From positions 62,001-126,000 of the forward strand of contig NZ_JAENIL010000001.1 in the NCBI RefSeq assembly GCF_016595505.1: a stretch of 64,000 nt of DNA, read 5' to 3'. Positions within the stretch are counted from its first letter, which is position 1; the number at the start of each line of letters is the position of its first letter. The stretch is from Pelagicoccus mobilis (lineage in GTDB: Bacteria > Verrucomicrobiota > Verrucomicrobiia > Opitutales > Opitutaceae). Under the pieces are notes generated by a model. That model made no database searches and had not been told where the DNA came from. It was given only the letters and a program-made list of their open reading frames with translations. Positions 19,101 to 27,408 of this stretch are shown piece by piece. The position numbers and the translations under genes are program-made.

Positions 19101-20074
19101 ACACAAAACACATCGTTGAAGCCTTTGGCGGCTCAATCTCAGTCGAGAGTCCGATTACGAAGATCGATGGCGAGGATCGCGGGGCGGCCTTCACAGTCCG
19201 GATACCGCTAAGATCCACTCCCCCAGATCACGCAAAGCGTGCCGTCCCAACTGAAATACCTGAGGAAGCAAGCGAGCCAGAAGCAAACGAACGCCCCCTC
19301 GTCCTATTGTCGGAAGACGACCAGGACATCCTCGAGTTCCTTGAGGGCGAACTATCAGAGGAATACGAAGTCATTACCACAAAAGATGGCGATGAAGCGC
19401 TCGCAGCCGCATCCGCAAGAATCCCCGATCTCATCGTTACGGATGTGATGATGCCTGGACTCGATGGACGTGAGCTCTGTCGCCAACTCAAAAGCAACTC
19501 GAGCACGAGCCACATCCCCATCATCATGCTCACCGCTCTGAAGTCAGACCGGCATGAGCTAGAAGGCCTCGACTCCGGAGCAGACGATTTCCTTTCAAAG
19601 CCCGTTCGCCCGCCAATCCTAAAAAAGCGAATACACAACCAACTCGAATCTAGGCAAAAACTACGCGAACTGTTTCAAAGCCAGAAGCAAGCGGCCAAAA
19701 TCGAGCCCAAGACAGTCGCGACCAACGCGCTTGACGAGAAGTTTCTTTCCAAGGCGCTTCACACCGTCGAAGTACACCTCGAGAATCCGCTCTTCGATGT
19801 AGAGTTCTTTGCCTCAGAAATGAGCATGAGCCGCATGTCACTCTACCGAAAGTTCAAGGCAATCACTGGTGAATCGCCAAGCGCCTACATACGCTCTATC
19901 CGCATGAAGATCGCTTCAGAGCTTCTACTCGAAGGAGAGCATAACATAACTGAAATCGCTTTCAAAGTTGGCTTCAGCGACCTCAGCTATTTTAGCACCA
20001 CATTTAAAAAGCACTTTAGTAAATCACCCCGAGAATTCGTAAAAGGCGCTAAAGCAGCCAGCAACTCAGGCTAA
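16133..20074 (+). CDS. hybrid two-component system regulator HTCS-1
   Basis: A 1313-residue one-protein sensor and transcription factor. A signal peptide (FLALFRYSVTLLTTLFLLG) leads to a long periplasmic Reg_prop propeller sensor, then a Y_Y_Y-type domain (LMYSFRTDGGKWSPFG) and one membrane helix (WFIAMMIAIIVTIILLIALLV). HisKA has H805 in ISHELRTPLTVILG; the ATPase domain has DNGCGIP and GSGIGLA. A receiver carries D1104 in VTDVMMPGLDG, and an AraC helix-turn-helix pair closes the protein. It is a close paralogue of HTCS-3 (for example ELEPLNEYQL against ELEPLNQFKL). I start it at ATG 16133 because that gives a clean signal peptide; the upstream TTG adds 19 residues. Its likely target is the adjoining GH2-like gene or a glycan locus nearby. 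Confidence 0.93.
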   Translation: MPRSTFLALFRYSVTLLTTLFLLGTPNEANEPYTPETPLAFADSWRWHELEPLNEYQLMYGAETLEGDLCFTSTNGLVFYDGYDCTLAPYPSKGEDFRPYQIFSSQNGRLYLYTSIGLYSFKDGDWILEKAFEDSPSGINPVMVRSALGVEVLSLPDGFYRIVGRDIILIPEIQEAATEITFDSLNRLWLKVPYENKFVRYQFDANSVSRPIEKKNTFIYTHEDAFPHIIGSPLVDSPVALSWKHSVDAYQFNNELEKWSPENFKDIPGNKQHTTGFHINSSEVALLSKTGLVVMRGNEFTSIEYPEFNVPTNLPFTLVRRNGNIVLGGYGEKIYEIEYANAGYDSYQGLHFQCEDADGALWFVSVGGEIVQNNPLEDLWTKHTHNVIDTPLTIFKSTDGTIWAAGSHRGIAAVCYYDGENWIRNQHPELRSFISHLSCIQTAYGDILFGSGDDEAYADPKGLVLYRKTGDIYDSSIISPPTVPSRPVGLAEIEPNRFWAGGVGLTEFRLDENSTSSSVSPFGNELWIDHLTSDGNGGLWLAIWDRGFFHYDGTNFKNIEAPSSISSNQVIYAHADRLNSGNVWVATNKGISHFNGEHWFPDALPKEIRFSREGGTIRQSNDGALWINIARRDWYFRRTLKFNLTKKMHEGFRTIRYLPDTEAPIARIHPQETQSTSPANIFMQWSGSDKWSKTRSEDLMYSFRTDGGKWSPFGTSTNTVVLDVPAGSHTFEVRSMDTDGNISHTPAIATFSVVPPTWQSPWFIAMMIAIIVTIILLIALLVRQRIQHIIQMDEFKLQFFTNISHELRTPLTVILGPLESQLAKLPRHWDKRPLELAYRNAKKTLNLINQILDFRHAETSTLELYPSHSDIIYIANETINLIRPLADAQSQTLEFEHSAQEHYTWIDSEKFERVLNNLISNAIKYTPEAGRIHISLSITEKAAENIATIVVKDNGCGIPTGKIDSIFEVFYRAGNGPRNKVRGSGIGLAYTKHIVEAFGGSISVESPITKIDGEDRGAAFTVRIPLRSTPPDHAKRAVPTEIPEEASEPEANERPLVLLSEDDQDILEFLEGELSEEYEVITTKDGDEALAAASARIPDLIVTDVMMPGLDGRELCRQLKSNSSTSHIPIIMLTALKSDRHELEGLDSGADDFLSKPVRPPILKKRIHNQLESRQKLRELFQSQKQAAKIEPKTVATNALDEKFLSKALHTVEVHLENPLFDVEFFASEMSMSRMSLYRKFKAITGESPSAYIRSIRMKIASELLLEGEHNITEIAFKVGFSDLSYFSTTFKKHFSKSPREFVKGAKAASNSG

Positions 20075-20103
20075 TAAAGCGGGCGTGAATTAAGCTCAAA
20101 ACC

Positions 20104-20111
20104 TTTGTTAC
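20104..20111. promoter_or_regulatory. TTTGTTAC motif copy between HTCS-1 and the GH2-like gene
   Basis: One of nine TGTTAC/GTAACA copies found in gaps next to HTCS, receptor and glycosidase genes. It lies 126 bases before the GH2-like gene. A regulator-binding role is inferred only. Confidence 0.25.
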
Positions 20112-20236
20112 GAGGATAAAAGAGACTGAATCGCTCAATTTGCTAAGATTGTCTCAAGCTTCCAACTACATCCACATTCACCTACTGCGAAGCAGCTTGG
20201 TGCTCGGATCAAGGAACGCGCCAAGACATTTTGCGA

Positions 20237-21598
20237 ATGAGCCTACCCACCCCTAAAATAGCCCCTAAGCTATTACTCGTTTTCACTCTCCAGATATTCG
20301 TTTCCAGCTTAAAAGCTGAACCTCTCTCCTCCTTGAAAGACTTTAGCGACGGCTGGCTCTACCAAACCGGACAGAATCGAGACGCCCGCTTCCCCGACTA
20401 CGTAGATCATAGCTGGGTAAAGCTGGACGCCACGGAAGCCGGAGATCAAACCGACATAAAAACAAGCACTCCACCACGGAGCAGCCAATCATGGTACAGG
20501 AAGCATTTTTCTCTTCCCGCCGACTTTCGACCTCACACGATCGCGCTCCTGCTCGGAGGAACTCGCTATCCGTGCAAAATCTACCTCAACGGCCACGACC
20601 TTGGCTACTATGCGAACGGAAACCTAAGACTAGAGTGCGACCTGACTCCTTACATTCGCTACGGGCAGGATGAGACGAATGTAATCGCGATCAACCTTAT
20701 CCCGGACCACCCCTCCGAGATAAGCCCCAGCCATGTCAGTCTCAACCAGACTGCAAAGCTACGCATCCATCATCCTGTGCACATCCGCCCTTCCAGCGTA
20801 CGGATAGAGACATTACGGGCGGAACCAGATGCCGCAGTCCTTTCACTAGAGGCAGCAATCGTCAACAACTCTCGCGAAGATCAATCTCTAACCCTCTACA
20901 CCCAAATATTGAATACAACTGGAGAAATCGTCGCTGAACAAACCCAGGAGATAACTTCCCTCGCCCAAGCCCACTCCCTTTCAACAACTCAACTCGTAAT
21001 CAGCCAGCCAAAGCTCTGGCAACCGAATAGCCCTGACCAATACCTTCTTGTATCGTCACTACTTCAAGGAGAACTCCTTTTAGAGCGCCACAAATCAAAC
21101 TTCGGCATTCGCACTCTAAAAGCGGAGGCAGAGGAAAACCTCATCTACATCAACGATCAGCCAACCCCCATAAAAGGCGTGTCTCTATCCCCCTGCTCAC
21201 AATCCACCTCATCTTGGGAAAAGCAACTGAGTCGCCTTCAATCGTCGGGAGTCAATATGGTTCGAACAACGGACGGTCTCCCCTCACTCGACTTCATAGA
21301 AACCTGCGACAAGCTTGGGATCCTCGTCCAAATAGACACCCACTCAATGCAGAGAACCGAAAACCATTCACACCAAAAGTCGTACGAATGGCAGGCCCGA
21401 AACTTAAGGCAACTGATAGGCTCCTACCGAAACAACCCCTCGGTTATTGCTTGGAATCTAGATAACGCCCCCCTCAAAGGAGTTCGCTATACACACTCTC
21501 GCCCTTTAGTTGAAATTTGCCTCGAAGAGGATGGGACAAGACCCATCAACCTAAAGTCCGACTTTCCCCCTTTCCCGGAAGATCAGTCAGCGAACTAA
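20237..21598 (+). CDS. truncated GH2-like protein lacking catalytic residues (pseudoenzyme or decaying gene)
   Basis: A 453-residue protein clearly related to GH2 beta-galactosidases. A signal peptide is followed by the sugar-binding jelly roll (FSDGWLYQTG, SWYRKHFSLP, IYLNGHDLGYY), an immunoglobulin-like domain and the start of the barrel (VNMVRTTDGLPS, LIGSYRNNPSVIAWNLDNAP). Where active GH2 enzymes have S-I-G-N-E with the acid/base glutamate, this one reads N-L-D-N-A. The RTAHNPPS barrel motif reads RTTDGLPS, and the RWYPGAGLYR loop is absent. The frame ends before the region of the nucleophile; the intact GH2 at 47813 has 832 residues. The start is ATG 20237. It has no internal stop, so it may still make a sugar-binding protein. 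It follows HTCS-1 by 162 bases. Confidence 0.8.
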   Translation: MSLPTPKIAPKLLLVFTLQIFVSSLKAEPLSSLKDFSDGWLYQTGQNRDARFPDYVDHSWVKLDATEAGDQTDIKTSTPPRSSQSWYRKHFSLPADFRPHTIALLLGGTRYPCKIYLNGHDLGYYANGNLRLECDLTPYIRYGQDETNVIAINLIPDHPSEISPSHVSLNQTAKLRIHHPVHIRPSSVRIETLRAEPDAAVLSLEAAIVNNSREDQSLTLYTQILNTTGEIVAEQTQEITSLAQAHSLSTTQLVISQPKLWQPNSPDQYLLVSSLLQGELLLERHKSNFGIRTLKAEAEENLIYINDQPTPIKGVSLSPCSQSTSSWEKQLSRLQSSGVNMVRTTDGLPSLDFIETCDKLGILVQIDTHSMQRTENHSHQKSYEWQARNLRQLIGSYRNNPSVIAWNLDNAPLKGVRYTHSRPLVEICLEEDGTRPINLKSDFPPFPEDQSAN

Positions 21599-21748
21599 GC
21601 GACCACCGCCCCAACCGAAGGGCCGACGCTCGCGGCGAGCCGCATCAACCTCCCACGACTCCCCCCAAAAAAAACACTGATTTCGATCACTGATCAGCGT
21701 ACCCACAAAGTCATGACTATCGAAAGTCATCACAGTCCTTTTTTTACA

Positions 21749-21846
21749 GCGAATGAACGCGAATGGTCGTGACGGAACGCAGTGTAGATGGCGTAGCAAT
21801 GATGCTCAATCGCCGAAGATTGGCGTTCATTCGCGTCCATTCGCGG
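21749..21846. repeat. inverted-repeat element built on GCGAATG/ACGCGAATG
   Basis: The left arm GCGAATGAACGCGAATGG (21749-21766) matches the reverse complement of the right arm inside 21823-21846 at 16 of 18 positions. About 56 bases separate the arms, including a small CGCC/GGCG hairpin. No gene is inside. It looks like a dispersed non-coding element. Confidence 0.65.
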
Positions 21847-21982
21847 TTCCTCCGTTTCATCAATTTGTGAAACGTTTGGGTAAACCTATCGGTGCAGATC
21901 GTCTCAATCGGTGGTTCACTAAACTGGAATGTGCGGAAGGTAGGTGTTTGTAGGCGATTTCAGAGCCTTATCGGATAACCAC

Positions 21983-22015
21983 AAAAAAAGGCCCGCAAGC
22001 GTTCGCTCGCGGGCC
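21983..22015 (-). terminator. intrinsic terminator of the first TonB receptor gene
   Basis: On the minus strand a 12-bp stem (22015-22004 with 22001-21990, one G-T pair, two-base loop) is followed by seven T. It begins 34 bases after the receptor stop. Confidence 0.9.
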
Positions 22016-22048
22016 AATGATTTAAAACTATCAGATCAAATTTACTTA

Positions 22049-25000
22049 CTAGAAAGTAAACGTGTTGGTCAGGAACCAAGAGGTCTCTGGGGCAACACGG
22101 TATATTCTCTTTCTTCCGTCAGGATTAGCGAATACCGGAATGGTTTCGTCACCACCGCCGATGACATTACGCACATTCAGCTGGATCTTCCAATTAATGT
22201 CGTCGGTGATCTTCTTGGAGTAAGCAGCCCACATATCAGCGCTCGTTTCGCTTGGCCCGTAGAAGATATTGTTAACATCAGGAATAGGCACTCCGTTTTG
22301 GTCAAATACAAGCCCGTTACCAATACCAACCTTGGAAGAATAACGAACTGCACCACCAATGGAACCTCCCTTGAGGCGACCATCTGTGAATACATAGTTC
22401 GAAACACCTCTTAGGCTCCACTCACGCAACTCCTGGGAGTTGGTGTCGTCACGAGCACGGATGCCCGCCACTGGAGTGGCAACAGAAGCGCCCCATCTTT
22501 CCTTAATGCCAACAATGCTCTGAGCACCTTCGAGGATAAGCGGATTATCCATTCCTAGGGCAGCCATGTTATCAAGGAGCATGTTGCTGTAATCCTGCAG
22601 AGCTTGAGCCGTATTGGTCGGCGTCGCTTCAACTTGTGTCGCATTTACGGATACACGCCAGTTTTCAGTCGGATTACCCACGAGCTCGAACTCCCAGCCT
22701 TCCGCTGAAATTTCACGAGTCGCAACCAAACCTTGGATACCTTCGCCTTGAGCAACCCATTCGTCACCATCATCGTTCAGAGCGTAGTCGTAGAGGCTTC
22801 TAGCAGGCTCTGGCTGCAACGATATGATATCCGAAATGATGTGATCGTAGCTTGTCCATCCAGCTTGAGCAGCCTGGCGGACCGCATCGTTCGGGCTGTC
22901 GGCGCTCCACTCGATTCCGTCATTTATACCTTGTTGCCAACGGTTGAGGAAGTTGCGGTGCCAGCTGATTGAACTGTTTTTAGGTCCATTCGCAGTTCTG
23001 GAATTGATCTGAGTGGTCTCGAAGTAATTAACACGAAGCAACCACTTGTCATCCGCAAAACCAACACTGAAGCCCAATTCTGTCGTTTCACCCTCAGGGT
23101 TACCAATCAGGTTGTTGAAGTTGTCACGACCTTGAGAAATAGCCTGGAAGTTTTCCGCCTCGCTCCAGTGCGCCGAAACGCTGGATACAGGAAGGTTTTC
23201 CACCCAGCCTCGGGGCGCGTGAGCAACAACACTGTACGTCCTCGTAGTCGCTTCCTGGGAAGGATTTGGCTCACCAAGAATGTGACGGGCATCGAGATTT
23301 ACTTCGTTACCTGGGAATCTAGGCTCAATACCGAGCTCGCGGACCTCATTGTCTGACAGTCGTCCGGTAGTAGTTACCTCGTCATCTCTGATACCAAGCA
23401 AGCCAACGACATGACCGTCGAGGAAGTAAGACTGCCAAGCGAAAGCTTCACTATCAACTTCTAGCAAATCGGTTCCACCACCGCGAGCGCGGCGCACAAT
23501 GCGGAAGTCACGATCCTCCCAACCTGGAATCACGTTTCCATCGCCATCTAGCATCGGGTTTCCGTTTTCATCCAAGTTGTGAGAGTTATTCGGATCCAAT
23601 AGATAGCGGGCCGAGAAGCGGGTCACGTCTTGGATCGTATTTGATGGCAACGCCGACAGACGAACGTCTTCCTGTTCGACGCCACGAAGATCACCGCTAA
23701 TGTAGTACAGAGGCGCGACCATACGGCCCCAGCCAACGTCATTACCTCCACGGCTGGTGAACCCGACGCCATCGACGAACTTACCCCAAGTGGAGTTAAT
23801 GTTGTGACGCTCTTCGGTTTGAATGAGACCGGTAAAACGATGCTTACCAAGGTACTTGCCAAGGCCTTCATTCATATCGGAGAAGTCGTGCTCATAGTAA
23901 GCAGTCAGACGCTGGTTGTCACGCTTAGTGACACGTCTCTCATCCGAATCGAAGGTGTAATAGTTCGTGATGAACGCACGCCCAACATTCGGATTCGGCA
24001 TTCCGCCAATCAAGTACTCACTGGTATCGATGTAGATACTGTGGGCACGGCCTCCGCCACCGAACGGCTGATAGTATTCGGTATTGTAGTGCTGACGGTC
24101 AAAGGCCAACTCGACACCGCCCTTACCGTTAAATAGCGATTGCTCCAAGAACACAGTCTGCGCATCGAAGTCGCGAGTGACGTTCTGCAGACCGCCGGTC
24201 AAGAGGTGGTTGCGATAGTCGAAGATGTCACGACTTGGTAGCGACGGAGCCTTGAAGGCGAGGCCTTGGTTACCTTCCTCATAAGCACGCGTGTTGACGA
24301 ACAAGTCAGGTCGGTGAGAAGCTCCGTTGGGAGTCGGCTGCTTATTCGCCCAATTCGCGAAGCCACCGATGCCTGAACCGTCCTGAGCAATCGCCACTGA
24401 CCCATCTTGCTGGAACATCGTGATGGGAGAAGTGAAGAAGAACGGAGTGGAATAGAGAGGGAATTCGCCAGGAACAGTCGAATTCTCGTTGTATCCAGGA
24501 GTTCCGTCCGGCTGTTCACGCGTATCGATAGTCCCCCACTTTTCCCAGCTCGCAGCGAATCCATCATAACCCAAACCTGGGTAGTCGACACCGTTGTAAG
24601 GGCGAAAATCCTGAGGCGGCACAAAGAAAGACTCCCAAGATACACCTGGAACCAAGGACGCAGGCGGAGTTCTCTTACCTTCACCTACTTCCGCGTTACC
24701 ACGGAGAGTGGTAGCGCCCAGCCATTCTACGCCTTCATTCTTAAACAGCTTGGCAGTAAAAGCGAAGTAAGCACGCTTATCTCGATCGAACGCTGGCTCC
24801 TGCCGGTAGTTCGTTTGCTTATACAAGCCCGAAACCTTTACAGCCAAACGATCCTCGATAACCGTACGCACAATATCGAATGTCGCACGATTCGAACCAT
24901 GGCTTCCGTAGCGGTAGGTAAGCTTATTGGATTCCTCACCAATGACCGGCATGCGAGCGCTGTTGTCAATGACACCACCCGCTGATCCAAGACCGAACAG

Positions 25001-25534
25001 CAGCGAGTTTGGTCCACGACTAATGGTGATCCCAGACGTGTTATACGAATCGATAGGGATGTTTGTTGAGAAGTAGTTACGCGTGTAGTTTGGCGCAGTC
25101 ACACCGCGAACACGAGCACTTGCTTGCGGATTTCGTCTCGCCTCATCATCATTGAAGCGAGCGCCATCCCCTACGTTGGTTCCCGAGTAGTTTCCGTCCG
25201 GACCACCGATTTCGGTACCGGTTGTGTACAGAAGAATATCCTCCGCGCCTGTAGCTCCAGTATCTTCGAGGAACTCCTCGGTGACCACCTGAATGGCGGA
25301 TCCCAAGTCCTTCATCTCCGTTTTGATACGCGTTCCTGCAAGGGTTGAAGTAGCACGATATCCGACATTTTCCTCCCCTGTAATCACGAAAGGACTCAAT
25401 TCGAACACTTCGTCAGACTCGTCATCGTCTTGGGCAAGCGAGAGCGGAACCGACGACAAGGCTAGCCCTAACACAAAGGTTGGGATTCGCCCGATGGGTT
25501 TACTGAATATTATATTTCTATCCATTGTTGGCAT
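22049..25534 (-). CDS. TonB-dependent outer-membrane receptor (first copy)
   Basis: An 1161-residue outer-membrane transporter for large or scarce substrates, driven by TonB. A signal peptide ends near SLAQ. Then comes an acidic stretch with ELSPFVITG, a possible TonB box, and the plug domain (GYRATSTLAGTRIKTEMKDLGSAIQVVTEEFLEDTG, in pieces). A long beta-barrel ends with a terminal phenylalanine (LTNTFTF), as outer-membrane proteins do. It is larger than typical siderophore receptors. I chose ATG 25534 (MPTMDRN); ATG 25525 is also possible. No SusD-like gene lies nearby. It has its own terminator downstream, and the LacI gene sits upstream on the same strand. A glycan substrate is inferred from context. 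Confidence 0.93.
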   Translation of the reverse strand: MPTMDRNIIFSKPIGRIPTFVLGLALSSVPLSLAQDDDESDEVFELSPFVITGEENVGYRATSTLAGTRIKTEMKDLGSAIQVVTEEFLEDTGATGAEDILLYTTGTEIGGPDGNYSGTNVGDGARFNDDEARRNPQASARVRGVTAPNYTRNYFSTNIPIDSYNTSGITISRGPNSLLFGLGSAGGVIDNSARMPVIGEESNKLTYRYGSHGSNRATFDIVRTVIEDRLAVKVSGLYKQTNYRQEPAFDRDKRAYFAFTAKLFKNEGVEWLGATTLRGNAEVGEGKRTPPASLVPGVSWESFFVPPQDFRPYNGVDYPGLGYDGFAASWEKWGTIDTREQPDGTPGYNENSTVPGEFPLYSTPFFFTSPITMFQQDGSVAIAQDGSGIGGFANWANKQPTPNGASHRPDLFVNTRAYEEGNQGLAFKAPSLPSRDIFDYRNHLLTGGLQNVTRDFDAQTVFLEQSLFNGKGGVELAFDRQHYNTEYYQPFGGGGRAHSIYIDTSEYLIGGMPNPNVGRAFITNYYTFDSDERRVTKRDNQRLTAYYEHDFSDMNEGLGKYLGKHRFTGLIQTEERHNINSTWGKFVDGVGFTSRGGNDVGWGRMVAPLYYISGDLRGVEQEDVRLSALPSNTIQDVTRFSARYLLDPNNSHNLDENGNPMLDGDGNVIPGWEDRDFRIVRRARGGGTDLLEVDSEAFAWQSYFLDGHVVGLLGIRDDEVTTTGRLSDNEVRELGIEPRFPGNEVNLDARHILGEPNPSQEATTRTYSVVAHAPRGWVENLPVSSVSAHWSEAENFQAISQGRDNFNNLIGNPEGETTELGFSVGFADDKWLLRVNYFETTQINSRTANGPKNSSISWHRNFLNRWQQGINDGIEWSADSPNDAVRQAAQAGWTSYDHIISDIISLQPEPARSLYDYALNDDGDEWVAQGEGIQGLVATREISAEGWEFELVGNPTENWRVSVNATQVEATPTNTAQALQDYSNMLLDNMAALGMDNPLILEGAQSIVGIKERWGASVATPVAGIRARDDTNSQELREWSLRGVSNYVFTDGRLKGGSIGGAVRYSSKVGIGNGLVFDQNGVPIPDVNNIFYGPSETSADMWAAYSKKITDDINWKIQLNVRNVIGGGDETIPVFANPDGRKRIYRVAPETSWFLTNTFTF

Positions 25535-26027
25535 TTGTTTACTAGTAGTTGTTTCACCCCTACCCCTTCGGTAAAACGCAACCAGCAAACCAGCCACACA
25601 ATCCAAGCCTAGGTAAACACATCGAATCCTAAACGTGGATACAGATTAGCGTCTCTAATCGAGAAATGTCGAAGCGAGAAAACTCACCTGAGTTGGGGTT
25701 AGCCGATCTCGTAGATGTACGAGGGGGTAAAAGGCATTCTGATAATAGCCGAAAGCTTCCCTAATTTGCCTTAAATCTCGTAACAGCTCCCATTTTGTAA
25801 CAAAAACTAAACAACTCAAAAAGGCTACTTACCCCTAATATCCAACAACTTATAAACGCTCCCCAAAAGTGGGAACTTCAAAAGCGAGGGGAAGCCCTAA
25901 GCGTACAAAAAAGCTCCTCTCAAGCACTTTGAGAGGAGCTAATCTACAATACTGACTGAACTATTATACCCTGAAAATCACTCGAAGACACCCCGACGAG
26001 AATGCGCCGAAGTATCGCCTAAAATAC
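25535..26027. promoter_or_regulatory. 493-base leader of the first TonB receptor gene
   Basis: This non-coding gap between LacI and the receptor holds the LacI terminator (25907-25940) and the receptor promoter region. It has two direct GTAACA copies (25780-25785 and 25797-25802, 17 bp apart). GTTTACTAG lies at 25537-25545 with the perfect palindrome TACTAGTA at 25540-25547, just before the start codon. The motif resembles those in front of the sulfatase at 27409. No small gene is evident. Confidence 0.45.
25907..25940 (-). terminator. intrinsic terminator of the LacI gene
   Basis: A perfect 12-bp stem AGCTCCTCTCAA (25912-25923) pairs with 25929-25940 around a 5-base loop, followed on the minus strand by a run of T. 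It lies 88 bases past the LacI stop. Confidence 0.92.
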
Positions 26028-27053
26028 TTACACCGACACAACCGATCCCCGATCCACGAGCTGCGAACACAAGCGAACAGATTTCGGCATTTCATCCTCC
26101 TTATTTCGGATACGATTCAACATCGATTGAGCCGCCAATTGCCCAATCGCCCGCGTATCCAACCTCATAGTACTAAGGGCAAACGGGTCCCCTTCCTCCT
26201 GGCTCAATACATCGCCATGTGCGATCACTGACAAGTCTCTCGGGACCGATATCCCCTCCGCAGTCAAATACAACAAAAGGTTCCTCGCCGCATTGTCGCC
26301 TTGCATGAACAAGGCAGTCGGCGGGTTCGGCCCTTTCGAGATACGCTTTGCAAGTTTACTAAACTCCTGAGACCAAGGCCCCTCGAACGAAATATGCCAA
26401 TGCGGCTGAAACTCGATACCCGATTCCGCAAGCGCTCGCCTGTATCCATGAAACCGATCTTCGGTACGCATCGGCGCGTTCGGCGAACTCTTCTCACCAA
26501 TCCATATCGTCCGATGCCCTTTCTCGATAAGATGCTTGGTTCCTATATAGGCTGCCTGCATGTCGTCTTGGCAAACGGTGTGATACTCGCCTTCCAATCG
26601 ATTGTCTAAAATCGCCACAACCTTGATGTTTTGCGCCTCCAGCTTGTCGATCAACTCCGGATCCGCGCACTCCAAGGTGAACACCATGCGACAATCGATC
26701 GCATGCAGTTGGCTCATCAATTCCTGAGCAACCATTTCCTGATTGTACGGAATAAGAACCGGCGTCCTCTTAAAGGAAGTAAACACCGATACGATTCCCT
26801 GAATAATCGGATCGAAGAACTCCCATGCCGGTCTCCGCACATCGGATACATCGATCAAAATCGCAAACGACTCCGCCCTGATGATCTCCTTCTGCTTTTG
26901 ACGCGGCTGATAGCCTATCTCCTTAGCCGCCTGCAAAACGCGACTGCGGATCAAATTGGAAATACTCCCCCGTCCATTTAACACGAAGGACGCCGTCGTC
27001 ATCGACACATCGGCCGCGTCGGCCACATCTCTAAGCGTCGTTCGACGTTTCAT
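26028..27053 (-). CDS. LacI-family transcriptional regulator
   Basis: A 341-residue regulator. The N-terminal helix-turn-helix reads TLRDVADAADVSMTTASFVL, with the following hinge region QAAKEIGYQPR. The remainder is the periplasmic-binding-protein-like sensor domain (FAILIDVSDVRRPAWEFF, VVAILDNRL, GDNAARNLLLYL, RDLSVIAHGD). I start it at ATG 27053 because the helix-turn-helix begins there; a TTG at 27128 would add 25 residues of low quality. It is divergent from the sulfatase/symporter operon across 355 bases. It probably represses that operon and perhaps the receptor gene that follows it, with a sugar as inducer. Confidence 0.93.
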   Translation of the reverse strand: MKRRTTLRDVADAADVSMTTASFVLNGRGSISNLIRSRVLQAAKEIGYQPRQKQKEIIRAESFAILIDVSDVRRPAWEFFDPIIQGIVSVFTSFKRTPVLIPYNQEMVAQELMSQLHAIDCRMVFTLECADPELIDKLEAQNIKVVAILDNRLEGEYHTVCQDDMQAAYIGTKHLIEKGHRTIWIGEKSSPNAPMRTEDRFHGYRRALAESGIEFQPHWHISFEGPWSQEFSKLAKRISKGPNPPTALFMQGDNAARNLLLYLTAEGISVPRDLSVIAHGDVLSQEEGDPFALSTMRLDTRAIGQLAAQSMLNRIRNKEDEMPKSVRLCSQLVDRGSVVSV

Positions 27054-27408
27054 AATTAGGGAAGAAAAGCGAGTCGCCCACTCGGAGCGTTCAGGGGTAG
27101 ATGGATTAGGGGTAAACGAAAGATCCAAAAGTTTAGGACGGATCCACTAAACACCTAAGAAAAGTTTACTGGTTCAGTTGTCAACTGGCTGGCCCGCCGA
27201 GATCGACTTTAGTAAACATACACCCCGTCCAACGTTTACTAGCGAACTCCAAAGTTCCTCCCTACAAAGCCGCCTTCCTTTCGTATCCAAATGGGCTTTT
27301 TGAACCTCTTAATAGAGATTATTCACCTTCGCCATATTCCCCTCGATCACGGGAAAAGTTTCACTAAAAGCGGGCTCATCTTAATCACTGCAAATCACCC
27401 CTGAGTTC
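27054..27408. promoter_or_regulatory. divergent control region with repeated TTTACTA/TAGTAAA motifs
   Basis: GTTTACTGG (27164-27172), TTTAGTAAAC (27208-27217) and GTTTACTAG (27234-27242) cluster within 80 bases between the LacI and sulfatase genes. AGTAAAC and GTTTACT at 27211-27217 and 27234-27240 face each other. A related GTTTACTAG lies before the TonB receptor start at 25537. These are candidate LacI operators. The remaining bases to 27408 show no gene. Confidence 0.45.

Larger units (their letters stand above)
21599..22048. other. 450-base gap between convergent genes, palindrome and terminator only
   Basis: No credible gene is seen. The gap holds an inverted-repeat element at 21749-21846 and the receptor terminator at 21983-22015. 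The part from 21850 to 21980 shows nothing recognisable. Confidence 0.7.
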
